A stretch of 15,412 nucleotides of DNA from JAHHLP01 sp041609895. GTDB taxonomy: Bacteria > Bacteroidota > Rhodothermia > Rhodothermales > JABDKH01. The notes under the pieces are model-generated. The model saw only the letters and a list, made by a program, of their open reading frames with translations. It made no database searches and was not told where the DNA came from. A program made the translations under genes and the position numbers. This document shows, piece after piece, positions 1 to 7,582 of the stretch (within the stretch, counting starts at the first letter, position 1; each line of letters begins with the position of its first letter). Location of the stretch: the NCBI GenBank assembly GCA_041609895.1, contig JBFIPX010000065.1:1-15412 (forward strand), in the 5' to 3' direction.

Positions 1-63
1 ATGGCAAGCGATGAGGTAAGCGGAGAGGCAAGCGGCGGAGACCCTTCGGGTCAAGAAGGATAG
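1..63 (+). CDS. C-terminal tail of an upstream gene (partial), probably the RND adaptor subunit
   Basis: Frame 1 is open from the first base to a TAG at 61-63, while the other two plus frames hit stops within the first 18 bases. The 20 visible residues are hydrophilic and rich in Gly, Ser, Glu and Asp, as expected for a disordered C-terminal tail. The stop lies 36 bases before the RND transporter start, so the two genes are probably co-transcribed. RND pump genes are commonly preceded by the gene for their periplasmic adaptor (HlyD/AcrA family), so that is my inference. No adaptor domain is visible in this fragment. The first ATG of the window is in frame but is probably internal to the gene. 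Confidence 0.5.
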   Translation: MASDEVSGEASGGDPSGQEG

Positions 64-99
64 CCGGCAAAGACTGACGGCTCCCAACCTGGTGAAACC

Positions 100-3000
100 A
101 TGAAGCTCAGCGAAGTATCAATTCGACGACCGGTTTTTGCGAGCGTGATGAGCATCGCCATCGTGCTCTTTGGAATCATCGCGTTTACCCGTCTGCCGGT
201 CCGTGAATATCCGGACATCGAGCCCCCCATCATCTCGATTACCACGCTGTATCGCGGCGCCAGTGCGAGCGTCGTAGAAGCTGAGATAACGAACGTGCTC
301 GAAGAGCAGCTGGCCACGCTCGAGGGGATCAAGACGATTACGTCCTCCAGTCAGGACCAGGGGTCGACGATTGCAGTTGAGTTTGAGTTGAGCCGCGACG
401 TCGATGAAGCGGGCAATGACGTGCGCGACCGGGTATCCAGAATCAAAGGACAGCTGCCCCGCGAGGCGGAAGATCCAATTGTTGCCAAGGTCGACGTGAA
501 CGCACAAGCGATTTACTGGCTTGCGCTATCGAGTGAGCGCCATTCGCCACTCCAGCTTTCGGAAACGGCCGAGCTTGTCCTCAAAGAGAAGATTCAGCGC
601 CTTCCCGGAGTCGGTTCGGTCATGATTGGCGGACAAAGACGCTACGCGATGCGTGTGTGGCTCGATCCACTTCGAATGGCCGCTCATAGTGTCACTACAG
701 TCGACGTAGAAAGCGCCATTCGCGCAGCCAACGCGGAGATTCCGGGAGGCCGCGTTGAAGGCGAGCGTAGAGAATTCGCGGTCCGAACCCGCGGCGAGCT
801 TGGTGAACCGGGCGAATTTGCGGACATAATCGTGGCCCGGAGAGAGAACTCACTCGTGAGGCTGAAAGACGTTGCTGAGATCGAGGTTGGCGCCGAGGAC
901 GAACGGACTATTGCTCGCTACAACGGCGTGAATGCTGTCGGGCTGGGTATCGTGAAGCAATCACGGGCCAGCACCGTGGCAGTGGCTGACAAGGTTACGG
1001 CAGCCCTACCCGAACTTTCAGAATTGCTTCCTCCGGGAATGAAGCTCCAGACCGCCTACAACGAGGCGGTATTCATAAAGGAATCGATTGACGAGGTAGC
1101 CGAGACTATCCTCATCGCGATGGTTCTGGTTGTACTGGTCGTACTTGCGTTTCTCAAAAGTTTTCGTGCGACCCTGATACCGGCGGTGGCCATTCCGATT
1201 TCAATCGTCGGGACATTCGCCATGACCTACTTCATGGGCTTCACGATCAATATCCTGACCCTTCTCGCGCTCGTGCTGGCCATCGGACTGGTAGTCGACG
1301 ACGCCATCGTGATGCTTGAAAACGTATATCGCCACATGGAGATGGGGAAGTCGAGATGGCAAGCAGCACTTGATGGCTCGAAGGAGATCGGTTTTGCCAT
1401 CGTGGCCACAACAATTGCCTTGGTCGCTGTCTTTGTTCCCGTTGCCTTTCTGACAGGAAACGTGGGTAGACTCTTCAACGAATTCGGGTTGACGGTTGCG
1501 ATAGCCGTAGCCATCTCCGGCTTCGTGGCATTGAGTCTCTCACCGATGCTGTGCTCCAAGTTCCTGAAGCCGTTACATGGGGTGAGTCAGGGCTGGGCGG
1601 GAAGGTCCTTTGACGCTTTCTTCCTGGCGCTTTCAAGAGCATATGATGCTGTGCTTCACGCTGTCTTGCGGTTCAAGTGGTTAATGATCGGCGCCGCGGT
1701 ACTACTCATCGCAGTGAGTGTCCTACTCTTTCAACGCCTTCCAAACGAACTGGCCCCCACGGAAGATCGTGGCCTTGCCTTCGGTATTGTTCTCGCTCCC
1801 GAAGGGTCAACCCTTAGTTACATGGATAGGTACCTGAGCGAGATAGAGAGCATCTTGCTTTCGGTACCGGAGAGAGAAGGATTGTTCACGGCAGCCGGCT
1901 TGGCTTTTGGAGGACCCGGACAGGTAACAAACGGCATTGTCTTTCTCCGACTCAAGCCGAGAAGCGAGCGCGACAGATCGCAACAAGAAATCGTCGCGTC
2001 GCTCTTCCCTAGACTAATATCGGTCCCGGGCGTACTGGCCTTCTTGATTAATCCCGCGAGTCTCGGCGGCAGGTTCGGCGCGAAGCCGGTTCAATACGTC
2101 TTAAAGGGAGATAACTATGCCGAGTTGAACGGAGCGGTGGGACAAATGATGGCCCGCGCGAGCGAATTGGGCTATCTCGTAAACATGGATACGGATCTCC
2201 GCCTCAACAAGCCGCAACTGGATATCACGGTCGACCGCGACCGAGCCGCCGGATTGGGAGTCTCGGTGACGGACATCGGTTCTACTCTCGAGATGCTGCT
2301 GGGCGGGCGGGTAGTCACCCAGTTCAAACGCGGCGCAAAACAGTACGATGTCATCGCGCAGATGAAACCGTCGAACCGTGCGACGCCGGATGCAATTGAG
2401 GAGATCTATCTTCGGGGAGGAGGCGGCCTTGTACAACTTGCCAGCGTCGTCAATCTGCAGGAGACAGCCGCGCCGAAGGCTCTCAACCACTACAACCGCC
2501 AACGATCGGTGACACTCGATGCCAACCTCGCGCCCGGCGTCGGGTTGGGTCAAGCGCTGGACGACCTCGATCAAATCGCTGCAGACGTCCTGCCAAGTGG
2601 AATGCAGACCGATCTTGCTGGTCAGTCCCTCGAATTCAGGGGTTCCAGCACCAAGCTGTATTTCTTCTTTGTATTCGCCGTGGTGTTCATCTATCTCGTG
2701 CTCGCCGCGCAGTTCGAGAGCTTCATCGACCCCTTCACGATACTCCTGTCCGTTCCGCTCGCCGTGTTCGGTGCACTGCTCTCACTAAATGTGCTCGGGC
2801 AAACGCTGAACATCTATTCTCAGATCGGACTCATCATGCTGATCGGCCTGGTCACCAAGAACTCGATCCTGATCGTCGAGTACGCGAATCAGCTTCGCGC
2901 CAGAGGCCGCGACATCCTCCCTGCCGTTGTCGAGGCATCGGGAATACGCCTACGGCCGATTCTAATGACGTCCTTCGCGACCATATTCGGAGTCCTTCCG

Positions 3001-3225
3001 ATTGCACTCGGCCTTGGTGCCGGCGGCGAGTCGCGTCAGCCGCTCGGAATTGCGGTGGTCGGCGGGATGTTATTCTCCACATTCCTGACGCTTGTTCTGG
3101 TGCCGGTCATGTACGCAATCGTCGCGCCGCTGACCAAGACACGTCGGGCGGAAGCCTCGGAGGCAGTACCTCCTGACCAGAGCCCCGGGTATACCCACGA
3201 GCCCGTCCTGACCCCGGCCGGCTGA
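100..3225 (+). CDS. RND-family (AcrB/MexB-like, HAE1-type) efflux transporter, inner-membrane subunit
   Basis: This is a 1041-residue proton-driven inner-membrane pump protein. It would export hydrophobic or amphiphilic compounds through a tripartite complex with a periplasmic adaptor and an outer-membrane channel. The length is full for the family. The first helix sits at about residues 10-30, behind the typical SIRRPVFA start. TM4 carries the adjacent aspartates D400 and D401, and TM10 carries K920 in GLVTKNSILIVEYANQL; these match the proton-relay Asp pair and Lys of AcrB. The two-fold repeat is visible: helix, large periplasmic loop, helix cluster, then the same again from about residue 520. 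The C-terminus is a short polar tail. The adaptor gene probably lies just upstream. No outer-membrane channel gene follows, so the partner channel may be encoded elsewhere. The substrate cannot be read from the sequence. The ATG is preceded by a weak GGTG. Confidence 0.96.
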   Translation: MKLSEVSIRRPVFASVMSIAIVLFGIIAFTRLPVREYPDIEPPIISITTLYRGASASVVEAEITNVLEEQLATLEGIKTITSSSQDQGSTIAVEFELSRDVDEAGNDVRDRVSRIKGQLPREAEDPIVAKVDVNAQAIYWLALSSERHSPLQLSETAELVLKEKIQRLPGVGSVMIGGQRRYAMRVWLDPLRMAAHSVTTVDVESAIRAANAEIPGGRVEGERREFAVRTRGELGEPGEFADIIVARRENSLVRLKDVAEIEVGAEDERTIARYNGVNAVGLGIVKQSRASTVAVADKVTAALPELSELLPPGMKLQTAYNEAVFIKESIDEVAETILIAMVLVVLVVLAFLKSFRATLIPAVAIPISIVGTFAMTYFMGFTINILTLLALVLAIGLVVDDAIVMLENVYRHMEMGKSRWQAALDGSKEIGFAIVATTIALVAVFVPVAFLTGNVGRLFNEFGLTVAIAVAISGFVALSLSPMLCSKFLKPLHGVSQGWAGRSFDAFFLALSRAYDAVLHAVLRFKWLMIGAAVLLIAVSVLLFQRLPNELAPTEDRGLAFGIVLAPEGSTLSYMDRYLSEIESILLSVPEREGLFTAAGLAFGGPGQVTNGIVFLRLKPRSERDRSQQEIVASLFPRLISVPGVLAFLINPASLGGRFGAKPVQYVLKGDNYAELNGAVGQMMARASELGYLVNMDTDLRLNKPQLDITVDRDRAAGLGVSVTDIGSTLEMLLGGRVVTQFKRGAKQYDVIAQMKPSNRATPDAIEEIYLRGGGGLVQLASVVNLQETAAPKALNHYNRQRSVTLDANLAPGVGLGQALDDLDQIAADVLPSGMQTDLAGQSLEFRGSSTKLYFFFVFAVVFIYLVLAAQFESFIDPFTILLSVPLAVFGALLSLNVLGQTLNIYSQIGLIMLIGLVTKNSILIVEYANQLRARGRDILPAVVEASGIRLRPILMTSFATIFGVLPIALGLGAGGESRQPLGIAVVGGMLFSTFLTLVLVPVMYAIVAPLTKTRRAEASEAVPPDQSPGYTHEPVLTPAG

Positions 3226-3253
3226 GAGGACGCGCGCCGAATACGGTGGCCAA

Positions 3254-3279
3254 CGAGCCGGCTCGAGGCCGGTGGGCCT
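3254..3279 (+). other. Palindrome plus short hairpin after the RND gene
   Basis: A perfect 12-base palindrome (CGAGCCGGCTCG, 3254-3265) is followed at once by a 5-bp hairpin (AGGCC at 3266-3270, GGCCT at 3275-3279). It lies about 30 bases after the transporter stop. There is no T-run, so an intrinsic terminator is not demonstrated; it may stabilise or end the transcript. The rest of 3226-3494 holds nothing else I can support except the ribosome binding site of the next gene. Confidence 0.3.
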
Positions 3280-3494
3280 ACAAGTGGGAAGCCTCTCGGC
3301 AACGAGCAAGGCTGATCCTCGCCGACTCAATACCGCCTCCAAGCCTCGTCGATGGAGACCTGGCATAAGCCCGTCTACCGTTGAGCCCCGAAAAACGACC
3401 GTTCGCGCCGAGACCGGGAGACGCGCAGTAACCGGACATATCCGACCCCGTAGCGACAAGACAAGCATCCAATGTCTTAAAGGGGGACAAAACC

Positions 3495-3932
3495 ATGAAT
3501 GCCACTAAGCATGTTCTGCGCGGACTTCTCGCCGTCGCCGTTCTCGCGCTCACGTCGTCGACCACTTCGTTGGCAAACGAAAACGACCCACTCCCCGCGC
3601 TGCCGGCACCCATTAGCAAGATGTCTGCCGAGCAGTGGGATGCGTTCAGCGGCAACCTGCAAGATGCACTTGCATCTGGACACGAAGGTCTTCAGATCGG
3701 AGCGATGAGACTCTCCATTCAATATTCCGATTACGTGGACCTCAAGGGCTCTGCAGTAGATCTCATGCGCATCTACCGCAATCACTCCGACGACCAGGTC
3801 AGGCGACTGGCCGTAGTGGCTCTGGGCTCACTCGACAGTCAGATGGTGACCAGCTACCTCCGTCTGCATGAACCATTTGAGCAGTCGCCGATCGTTCGTC
3901 GGACAATCCGGGCCGTCCTTGCTGCTGCCTGA
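3495..3932 (+). CDS. Small secreted HEAT-like repeat protein
   Basis: This is a 145-residue protein with a clear Sec signal peptide: Lys and Arg in the first nine residues, a hydrophobic run at about 10-20, and probable cleavage after SLA at residue 27. The mature part is all-helical in appearance. It contains two or three HEAT-like helical pairs; one around residues 70-85 reads HEGLQIGAMRLSIQYSDYV, and another around 100-115 contains DDQVRRLAVVALGSLDS. HEAT repeats usually act as protein-binding scaffolds; no catalytic residues are evident. The start is well supported by AGGGGG at 3481-3486, eight bases before the ATG. An intrinsic terminator lies just downstream, so this gene ends its transcript. 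It could be the last gene of the pump operon, but the 269-base gap makes its own promoter equally likely. The exact function is unknown. Confidence 0.8.
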   Translation: MNATKHVLRGLLAVAVLALTSSTTSLANENDPLPALPAPISKMSAEQWDAFSGNLQDALASGHEGLQIGAMRLSIQYSDYVDLKGSAVDLMRIYRNHSDDQVRRLAVVALGSLDSQMVTSYLRLHEPFEQSPIVRRTIRAVLAAA

Positions 3933-3968
3933 GGATGTGCGGCCACGGCAGCACGCACCGCCCGTACG

Positions 3969-4004
3969 AAAGCCTGCACCCGCCTGACGGGGTGCAGGCT
4001 TTTT
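3969..4004 (+). terminator. Rho-independent terminator after the HEAT-like gene
   Basis: A perfect 13-bp stem pairs 3969-3981 (AAAGCCTGCACCC) with 3990-4002 (GGGTGCAGGCTTT) around an 8-base loop. The 3' side runs into five Ts at 4000-4004, followed by GTTTG. This is the strongest terminator in the window. It separates the pump/HEAT-like transcript from the radical SAM gene. Confidence 0.9.
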
Positions 4005-4070
4005 GTTTGCACACACCGGACGCCGCGTCGCGCTCTCCCTCCCAATTGTTGCAGTTCTCAGGTGCTACTA

Positions 4071-4099
4071 TTGCGTGATACGCTAGGTATGTGTATCAT
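4071..4099 (+). promoter_or_regulatory. Possible sigma70-type promoter for the radical SAM gene
   Basis: TTGCGT at 4071-4076 and TATCAT at 4094-4099 are separated by 17 bases. They sit just after the terminator of the preceding gene, where a new promoter is expected. The match is moderate. If used, transcription would begin near 4106 and leave a leader of roughly 110 bases before the GTG start I favour at 4215. Confidence 0.35.
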
Positions 4100-4121
4100 A
4101 TGTGTAGCCGATTCGCCGAGA

Positions 4122-4156
4122 TCGCAGAGTCCCTCTCCATGGAGCGATCTCTGCGA
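4122..4156 (+). promoter_or_regulatory. Stem-loop in the probable leader of the radical SAM gene
   Basis: TCGCAGAG (4122-4129) is perfectly complementary to CTCTGCGA (4149-4156). The 19-base loop itself contains the palindrome CTCCATGGAG. The structure lies in a stretch whose translation in the gene's frame does not resemble the conserved protein, which suits an untranslated leader. An AGGAG at 4156-4160 begins on the last base of the 3' arm but has no ATG, GTG or TTG at a suitable distance. No role is known. Confidence 0.35.
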
Positions 4157-4214
4157 GGAGCAGGTCTTCGTCGGTCGCTCAGCGCCCGTACGACCTCCTA
4201 TTCCGAGTTTTACA

Positions 4215-5297
4215 GTGAAAAGTCAGGAATTCATACCTATCGTCAACACTCCCGTTCGAGCGGGTCGGGGCGCTTCGTACAACCCGGCGTCTCGATTCGA
4301 GTCATTGCACTACGTTGAGGATCCAGAATCGCTGGAAGACGATGAACGGCAAAAGATCCCGACCCAATATCTGATCGACTCAAGCAAGACGGCTCTTGCA
4401 CGTAATTCCAGTCCGGACGTCCCGTTTACTTTCAGCCTGAATCCGTATCGAGGTTGTGAACACGGGTGCATATACTGCTACGCGAGGCCCAGTCACGAGT
4501 ATCTTGGGTTTTCCGCCGGCCTGGACTTTGAGACAAAGATCATGGTCAAGGAGGACGCTCCCCATCTCCTCGCGAAAGCCTTCGAGTCAAGGTCGTGGGA
4601 GCCCCAAGTCGTCGCGCTATCGGGAAACACGGATCCGTACCAGCCGATCGAGCGGAGACTGGGTTTGACACGTAGGTGCCTGGAGGTATTTCGCCAATAT
4701 GGCAATCCGGTCGCCGTTATCACCAAGAACAAGCTGATCCTCAGAGATCTGGATATCCTTGCAGATCTAGCGACGAGGGAGCTGGTTCAGGTAACGATAT
4801 CGATCACCAGTCTTCGACCTGACTTGATCCGTCGGATGGAGCCAAGAACAACGACTCCGGCGGCGCGCTTTAAGGTCATTGAAAAACTCGCATCGGCTTC
4901 AATACCTGTCGGTGTCAACATAGCTCCGATCATTCCAGGCCTCACGGACGAGGACATGCCTGAGATCATCCGACGCGCTTCGGATGCCGGAGCAACCCGG
5001 GCGAACTACATCGTCGTTCGTCTGCCAGGCCCCGTTCGGCCCCTGTTTCTAGAATGGCTGAAAAGGGAGTTCCCAGACCGTGCCAGTCGAGTCGTCGGGA
5101 GAATTCGCGAACTAAGAGCCGGTAACCTGACGGATCCGAGATTCAAAACCCGGCATACCGGTGAGGGCGAATGGGCAGAAGTTCTCAGAGACTTATTCAG
5201 CCTTTCTTTGAACAAGTATGGACTAACCAACAGCCGCGCCAACCTTTCGACACAGCATTTTCGTCGGTCGCGCGAAAGGCAGTTGGTACTCTTTTAG
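4215..5297 (+). CDS. PA0069-type radical SAM protein
   Basis: This is a cytoplasmic radical SAM enzyme: it should use a [4Fe-4S] cluster and S-adenosylmethionine to generate a 5'-deoxyadenosyl radical. With this start it has 360 residues. The cluster motif CxxxCxxC is C81, C85 and C88, in GCEHGCIYCYARPSHEYLG. The flanking sequence NPYRGCEHGCIYCYARPSHE and the downstream LSGNTDPYQPIERR and NIAPIIPGLTDE are typical of the PA0069-like group, distant relatives of spore photoproduct lyase; the substrate is not established. The C-terminus ends in QLVLF, resembling a sliding-clamp-binding peptide. Start choice is uncertain: GTG starts at 4062 and 4215, a TTG at 4071 and an ATG at 4089 are all in frame. 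I prefer 4215, with a weak GAG seven bases upstream, because conserved sequence (VRAGRGASYNPASRFE) begins shortly after it. The 51 extra residues look unlike the family and overlap a leader stem-loop. Confidence 0.9.
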   Translation: MKSQEFIPIVNTPVRAGRGASYNPASRFESLHYVEDPESLEDDERQKIPTQYLIDSSKTALARNSSPDVPFTFSLNPYRGCEHGCIYCYARPSHEYLGFSAGLDFETKIMVKEDAPHLLAKAFESRSWEPQVVALSGNTDPYQPIERRLGLTRRCLEVFRQYGNPVAVITKNKLILRDLDILADLATRELVQVTISITSLRPDLIRRMEPRTTTPAARFKVIEKLASASIPVGVNIAPIIPGLTDEDMPEIIRRASDAGATRANYIVVRLPGPVRPLFLEWLKREFPDRASRVVGRIRELRAGNLTDPRFKTRHTGEGEWAEVLRDLFSLSLNKYGLTNSRANLSTQHFRRSRERQLVLF

Positions 5298-5375
5298 AAT
5301 AGCCTCTAGTGTGCGTCTCACACCAGGTGATCAAAACCCACGATTCGTGACACTGAGTTTCTCAACCGGACACCG
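5298..5375. other. Convergent spacer with small inverted repeats
   Basis: This is the gap between the end of the radical SAM gene and the end of the small minus-strand gene. It holds a 5-bp hairpin (GTGTG at 5309-5313, CACAC at 5319-5323) and an odd palindrome CACGATTCGTG (5339-5349). Neither has a T-run. They may limit read-through between the converging genes, but this is only positional reasoning. Confidence 0.2.
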
Positions 5376-5585
5376 TCAGTCGGCTCCAGGACATCCGCCC
5401 ACGCTTCCAGAATAGGAGTACCATCTCGCGCCGCCGTCACAACTCATCAACACGTCGCCGCCTCCCGAGCCATCGTAATAGACCACATACGTGCAACCAT
5501 AGCGCGTGTAGATACAGTCTGGCCCTCGTACCGGATCGAGGAGCAACGCGATCGCGAGAAAGCCGAAGATCCACACTGCTTGCAT
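5376..5585 (-). CDS. Small exported four-cysteine protein, unknown function
   Basis: This is a 69-residue protein I do not recognise. Residues 4-16 form a hydrophobic signal-like core, followed by a Gly/Tyr/Ser-rich segment with four cysteines at 24, 31, 49 and 65 and three Gly-rich stretches. An even number of cysteines after an export signal suggests two disulphides in the periplasm or outside the cell. The N-region lacks a positive charge, so the hydrophobic stretch is not an ideal signal peptide. It converges with the radical SAM gene and diverges from the next plus-strand gene, so it would be monocistronic. The ribosome binding site is weak (AGG eleven bases before the ATG). TATGAT at the minus-strand positions 5635-5630 could be a -10 box but has no good -35. 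The composition and lack of any better reading frame in this stretch argue that it is real, but a chance ORF is possible. Confidence 0.5.
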   Translation of the reverse strand: MQAVWIFGFLAIALLLDPVRGPDCIYTRYGCTYVVYYDGSGGGDVLMSCDGGARWYSYSGSVGGCPGAD

Positions 5586-5825
5586 ATCGTAACCGACCTG
5601 GGTTTGATTTCGGATAAGCTGCAGTCATCATATGGACTGACGGGGTCGGCCGATAAACAGAAGTGTGCGGTCATACGTGCTCCAAATAGCCGTACAAGAT
5701 CGCTGTGCGTCGGGGTGCCGGCACACGAACGGTGCGGCTAATTATTTACGATTGCCAACGCTCGGCGATACTACCATTGCAGGCCTTTCACCTGAGGCAT
5801 TGTTTGCAAGTTGATTCAATAAGGT
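5586..5825. other. Divergent intergenic region
   Basis: This 240-base region lies between the small minus-strand gene and the plus-strand exported protein. It should hold promoters in both directions. On the plus strand TTTACG (5745-5750) and TACTAC (5769-5774), 18 bases apart, are a weak promoter candidate for the gene starting at 5826. No coding region or clear structured RNA is visible. Confidence 0.3.
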
Positions 5826-6455
5826 ATGCGCAACACGCAGACGCAGTTGACGAGACGCGAGATCATATCAACCATACTGCTGTCTATGTTCGTCGTCGCG
5901 GCCCTGCCCGTCATGGTTAGCTGCGAGCAAGCGGTGTCGCTGCCGGCGGGGGTGACGGCCCCGACCCCTCCCCGGCAAAAAAAGCTGATCGAGGCACCCG
6001 TCTTTGTCAGGGGTGATTTTATCATCCGGCCCGTAGCAAGCTTCGAACTCGACGCGCGTGTTCTCGCGCGGGAGCGGTATCGCTTTGACCGAAGTGCGGA
6101 TATCTCTCCGATCGATCTCGCGCTCGGGTGGGGCCCGATGTCCAACCAGGAAGTAATCGATCAAATCAAAATCACGCAGTCGAGGCGTTTCTATTGGTGG
6201 CGCGTCAAGCGGTATCCGATCCCGCGAAGGCAGATCATCGAGAACAGCGCGAACATGCACATGGTACCCGCCAACGACGACGTGCGGGACCAGCTGTACT
6301 CGTTGAGGCGGGGCGAGCTGATCACGATCTCAGGATATCTGGCAAACGTGACTTCGGGCGACTTTACGTGGCGTACGTCAACCACCCGCACTGACGCCGG
6401 CGCAGGCGCGTGCGAGATAGTCTGGGTAGAACACATCGAAGTGCGCGAACTGTAG
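5826..6455 (+). CDS. Conserved exported protein of unknown function
   Basis: This is a 209-residue exported protein. The N-terminus has a twin arginine in LTRREII (about residues 8-14), then a hydrophobic stretch ending in VMVSC at about residues 29-33. It could therefore be a Sec or Tat substrate and perhaps a lipoprotein, although Met at -3 makes a weak lipobox. The mature domain carries strongly patterned blocks: DISPIDLALGWGPMSNQEV, SRRFYWWRVKRYPIPRRQI, ENSANMHMVPA, and near the C-terminus TRTDAGAGACEIVWVEHIEV. From memory, this combination occurs in conserved hypothetical proteins of many Gram-negative bacteria. I know of no assigned activity. The start ATG follows AAGG by only one base, which is too close for a standard site, and no other in-frame ATG keeps the arginines. 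Its end lies 28 bases from the end of the convergent outer-membrane protein gene. Confidence 0.85.
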   Translation: MRNTQTQLTRREIISTILLSMFVVAALPVMVSCEQAVSLPAGVTAPTPPRQKKLIEAPVFVRGDFIIRPVASFELDARVLARERYRFDRSADISPIDLALGWGPMSNQEVIDQIKITQSRRFYWWRVKRYPIPRRQIIENSANMHMVPANDDVRDQLYSLRRGELITISGYLANVTSGDFTWRTSTTRTDAGAGACEIVWVEHIEVREL

Positions 6456-6483
6456 AGTGAGTCGCGCCCGAAGTTGGCAGATA

Positions 6484-7569
6484 TCAGAAGGCCTCGTTCA
6501 GATCGAGGTAGTCCTTCAATGACCCTTCGCCGAATGCGAAGTCTTGTCGGATATGTACTTGCTCCCGTCGATATATCTGAAATCGTATGCCGACGCCGAT
6601 GGCGGCGTGAAATCGATCCGGCGAAAACTGCCGCACGCTAGAGGCAACCTGTCCGGCACCAGCAAAAACGGCAAGGCCAAGTCTCCACCAAATGGGTACC
6701 AGCCTGTATTCGACTTGCGCCGCCAGCAGATTGCAGTCCGTGTACCGCACGCTTGAGTATCCACGAACTTTGTCGCCCACTTTGGACAGCAACCTAAACG
6801 GCGGCGAACCACCGCAGACTTCTACAACGGACTGAATCGCGAAGACGTGCCTGTGTCCCGGCGAAACGTACCATCGCGCATCGAGACTGTATAGCGAAAA
6901 GCCATAGTCGCTCCCCGTACCGCGCCCGAAAATTGTAGCCTGCAGGGTGTGCAACGCCCCGGCAGTCGGATAATAAAGATGGTCCCGAGAATCCCACGTA
7001 ACCGCGACACCGACCCCGGATGCAAAGCCATTATCGCTCCCGGGAATTCCGCCTGCGAGGAGTTGACCGTCCGAAGCGAAATCTGAGAACTTGCTTGTCC
7101 TCGCCGTATATGCGACACCTGCGAATAGGCTGCTCTTCAGGCGTCGCTGCGCCCTGACATTGAACGTCACCGCACGCTCTGTGAAATCCTCTGGCTCAGC
7201 CATCCCGTTATTGCCTATTCCGTAATAGGTTGTCGGCCAACTCCTGAACCCAAGCTTGGCATTAATGCTAATCTCATCTCCAGCCAGCCACAGTCCTGAC
7301 GACAATCGCACGTTGTACTGTCTTTTCTGAGTATAGTACGCGTCGATCCGAAGAGATGATGGTCGGCGAAGTTGACCGGGAAAGAGGAAAAGCTGCGGAA
7401 GCACGCCAAACGCATATCCCGTATCCGGAGACGAAAAAATAATCGGAAGGACTCCGAGTCGCACCTGGCGTCTCTCCGACTCCTCTGTGGAGTCTGCCGG
7501 GCAGGACGCAGACGTCGCCAAAACTGGCTCTGCGATCGGGGCAACGGCAAGTACGACGATCGCAATCAA
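6484..7569 (-). CDS. Omp85/BamA-TamA-like outer-membrane beta-barrel protein without POTRA domains
   Basis: With a TTG start at 7569 this is a 361-residue exported protein. A signal-like stretch (VVLAVAPIAEPVLA) is followed directly by beta-barrel sequence, with no room for POTRA domains. Amphipathic strands are separated by Gly/Asn-rich turns. The motif TTYYGIGNNG, the block WDSRDHLYYPTAG, the segment KVRGYSS followed by AAQVEYR, and the C-terminal aromatic residue (NEAF) fit the barrel of the surface antigen D15/Omp85-like group. A role in outer-membrane insertion, secretion or a porin-like function cannot be told from sequence. The start is uncertain: the only in-frame ATG is at 7668, but that makes the gene overlap the regulator gene upstream by 86 bases. 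The arginine-rich residues just before the hydrophobic stretch would complete a better signal peptide. With TTG, the gene starts 13 bases after the regulator stop, suggesting one transcript and translational coupling. Confidence 0.85.
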   Translation of the reverse strand: MIAIVVLAVAPIAEPVLATSASCPADSTEESERRQVRLGVLPIIFSSPDTGYAFGVLPQLFLFPGQLRRPSSLRIDAYYTQKRQYNVRLSSGLWLAGDEISINAKLGFRSWPTTYYGIGNNGMAEPEDFTERAVTFNVRAQRRLKSSLFAGVAYTARTSKFSDFASDGQLLAGGIPGSDNGFASGVGVAVTWDSRDHLYYPTAGALHTLQATIFGRGTGSDYGFSLYSLDARWYVSPGHRHVFAIQSVVEVCGGSPPFRLLSKVGDKVRGYSSVRYTDCNLLAAQVEYRLVPIWWRLGLAVFAGAGQVASSVRQFSPDRFHAAIGVGIRFQIYRREQVHIRQDFAFGEGSLKDYLDLNEAF

Positions 7570-7582
7570 AACCAGCCGAACC

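Noticed and set aside
2101..2574. 157-residue minus-strand open frame inside the RND gene
   Set aside because: It is antisense to a highly conserved transporter and has composition expected of a shadow frame.
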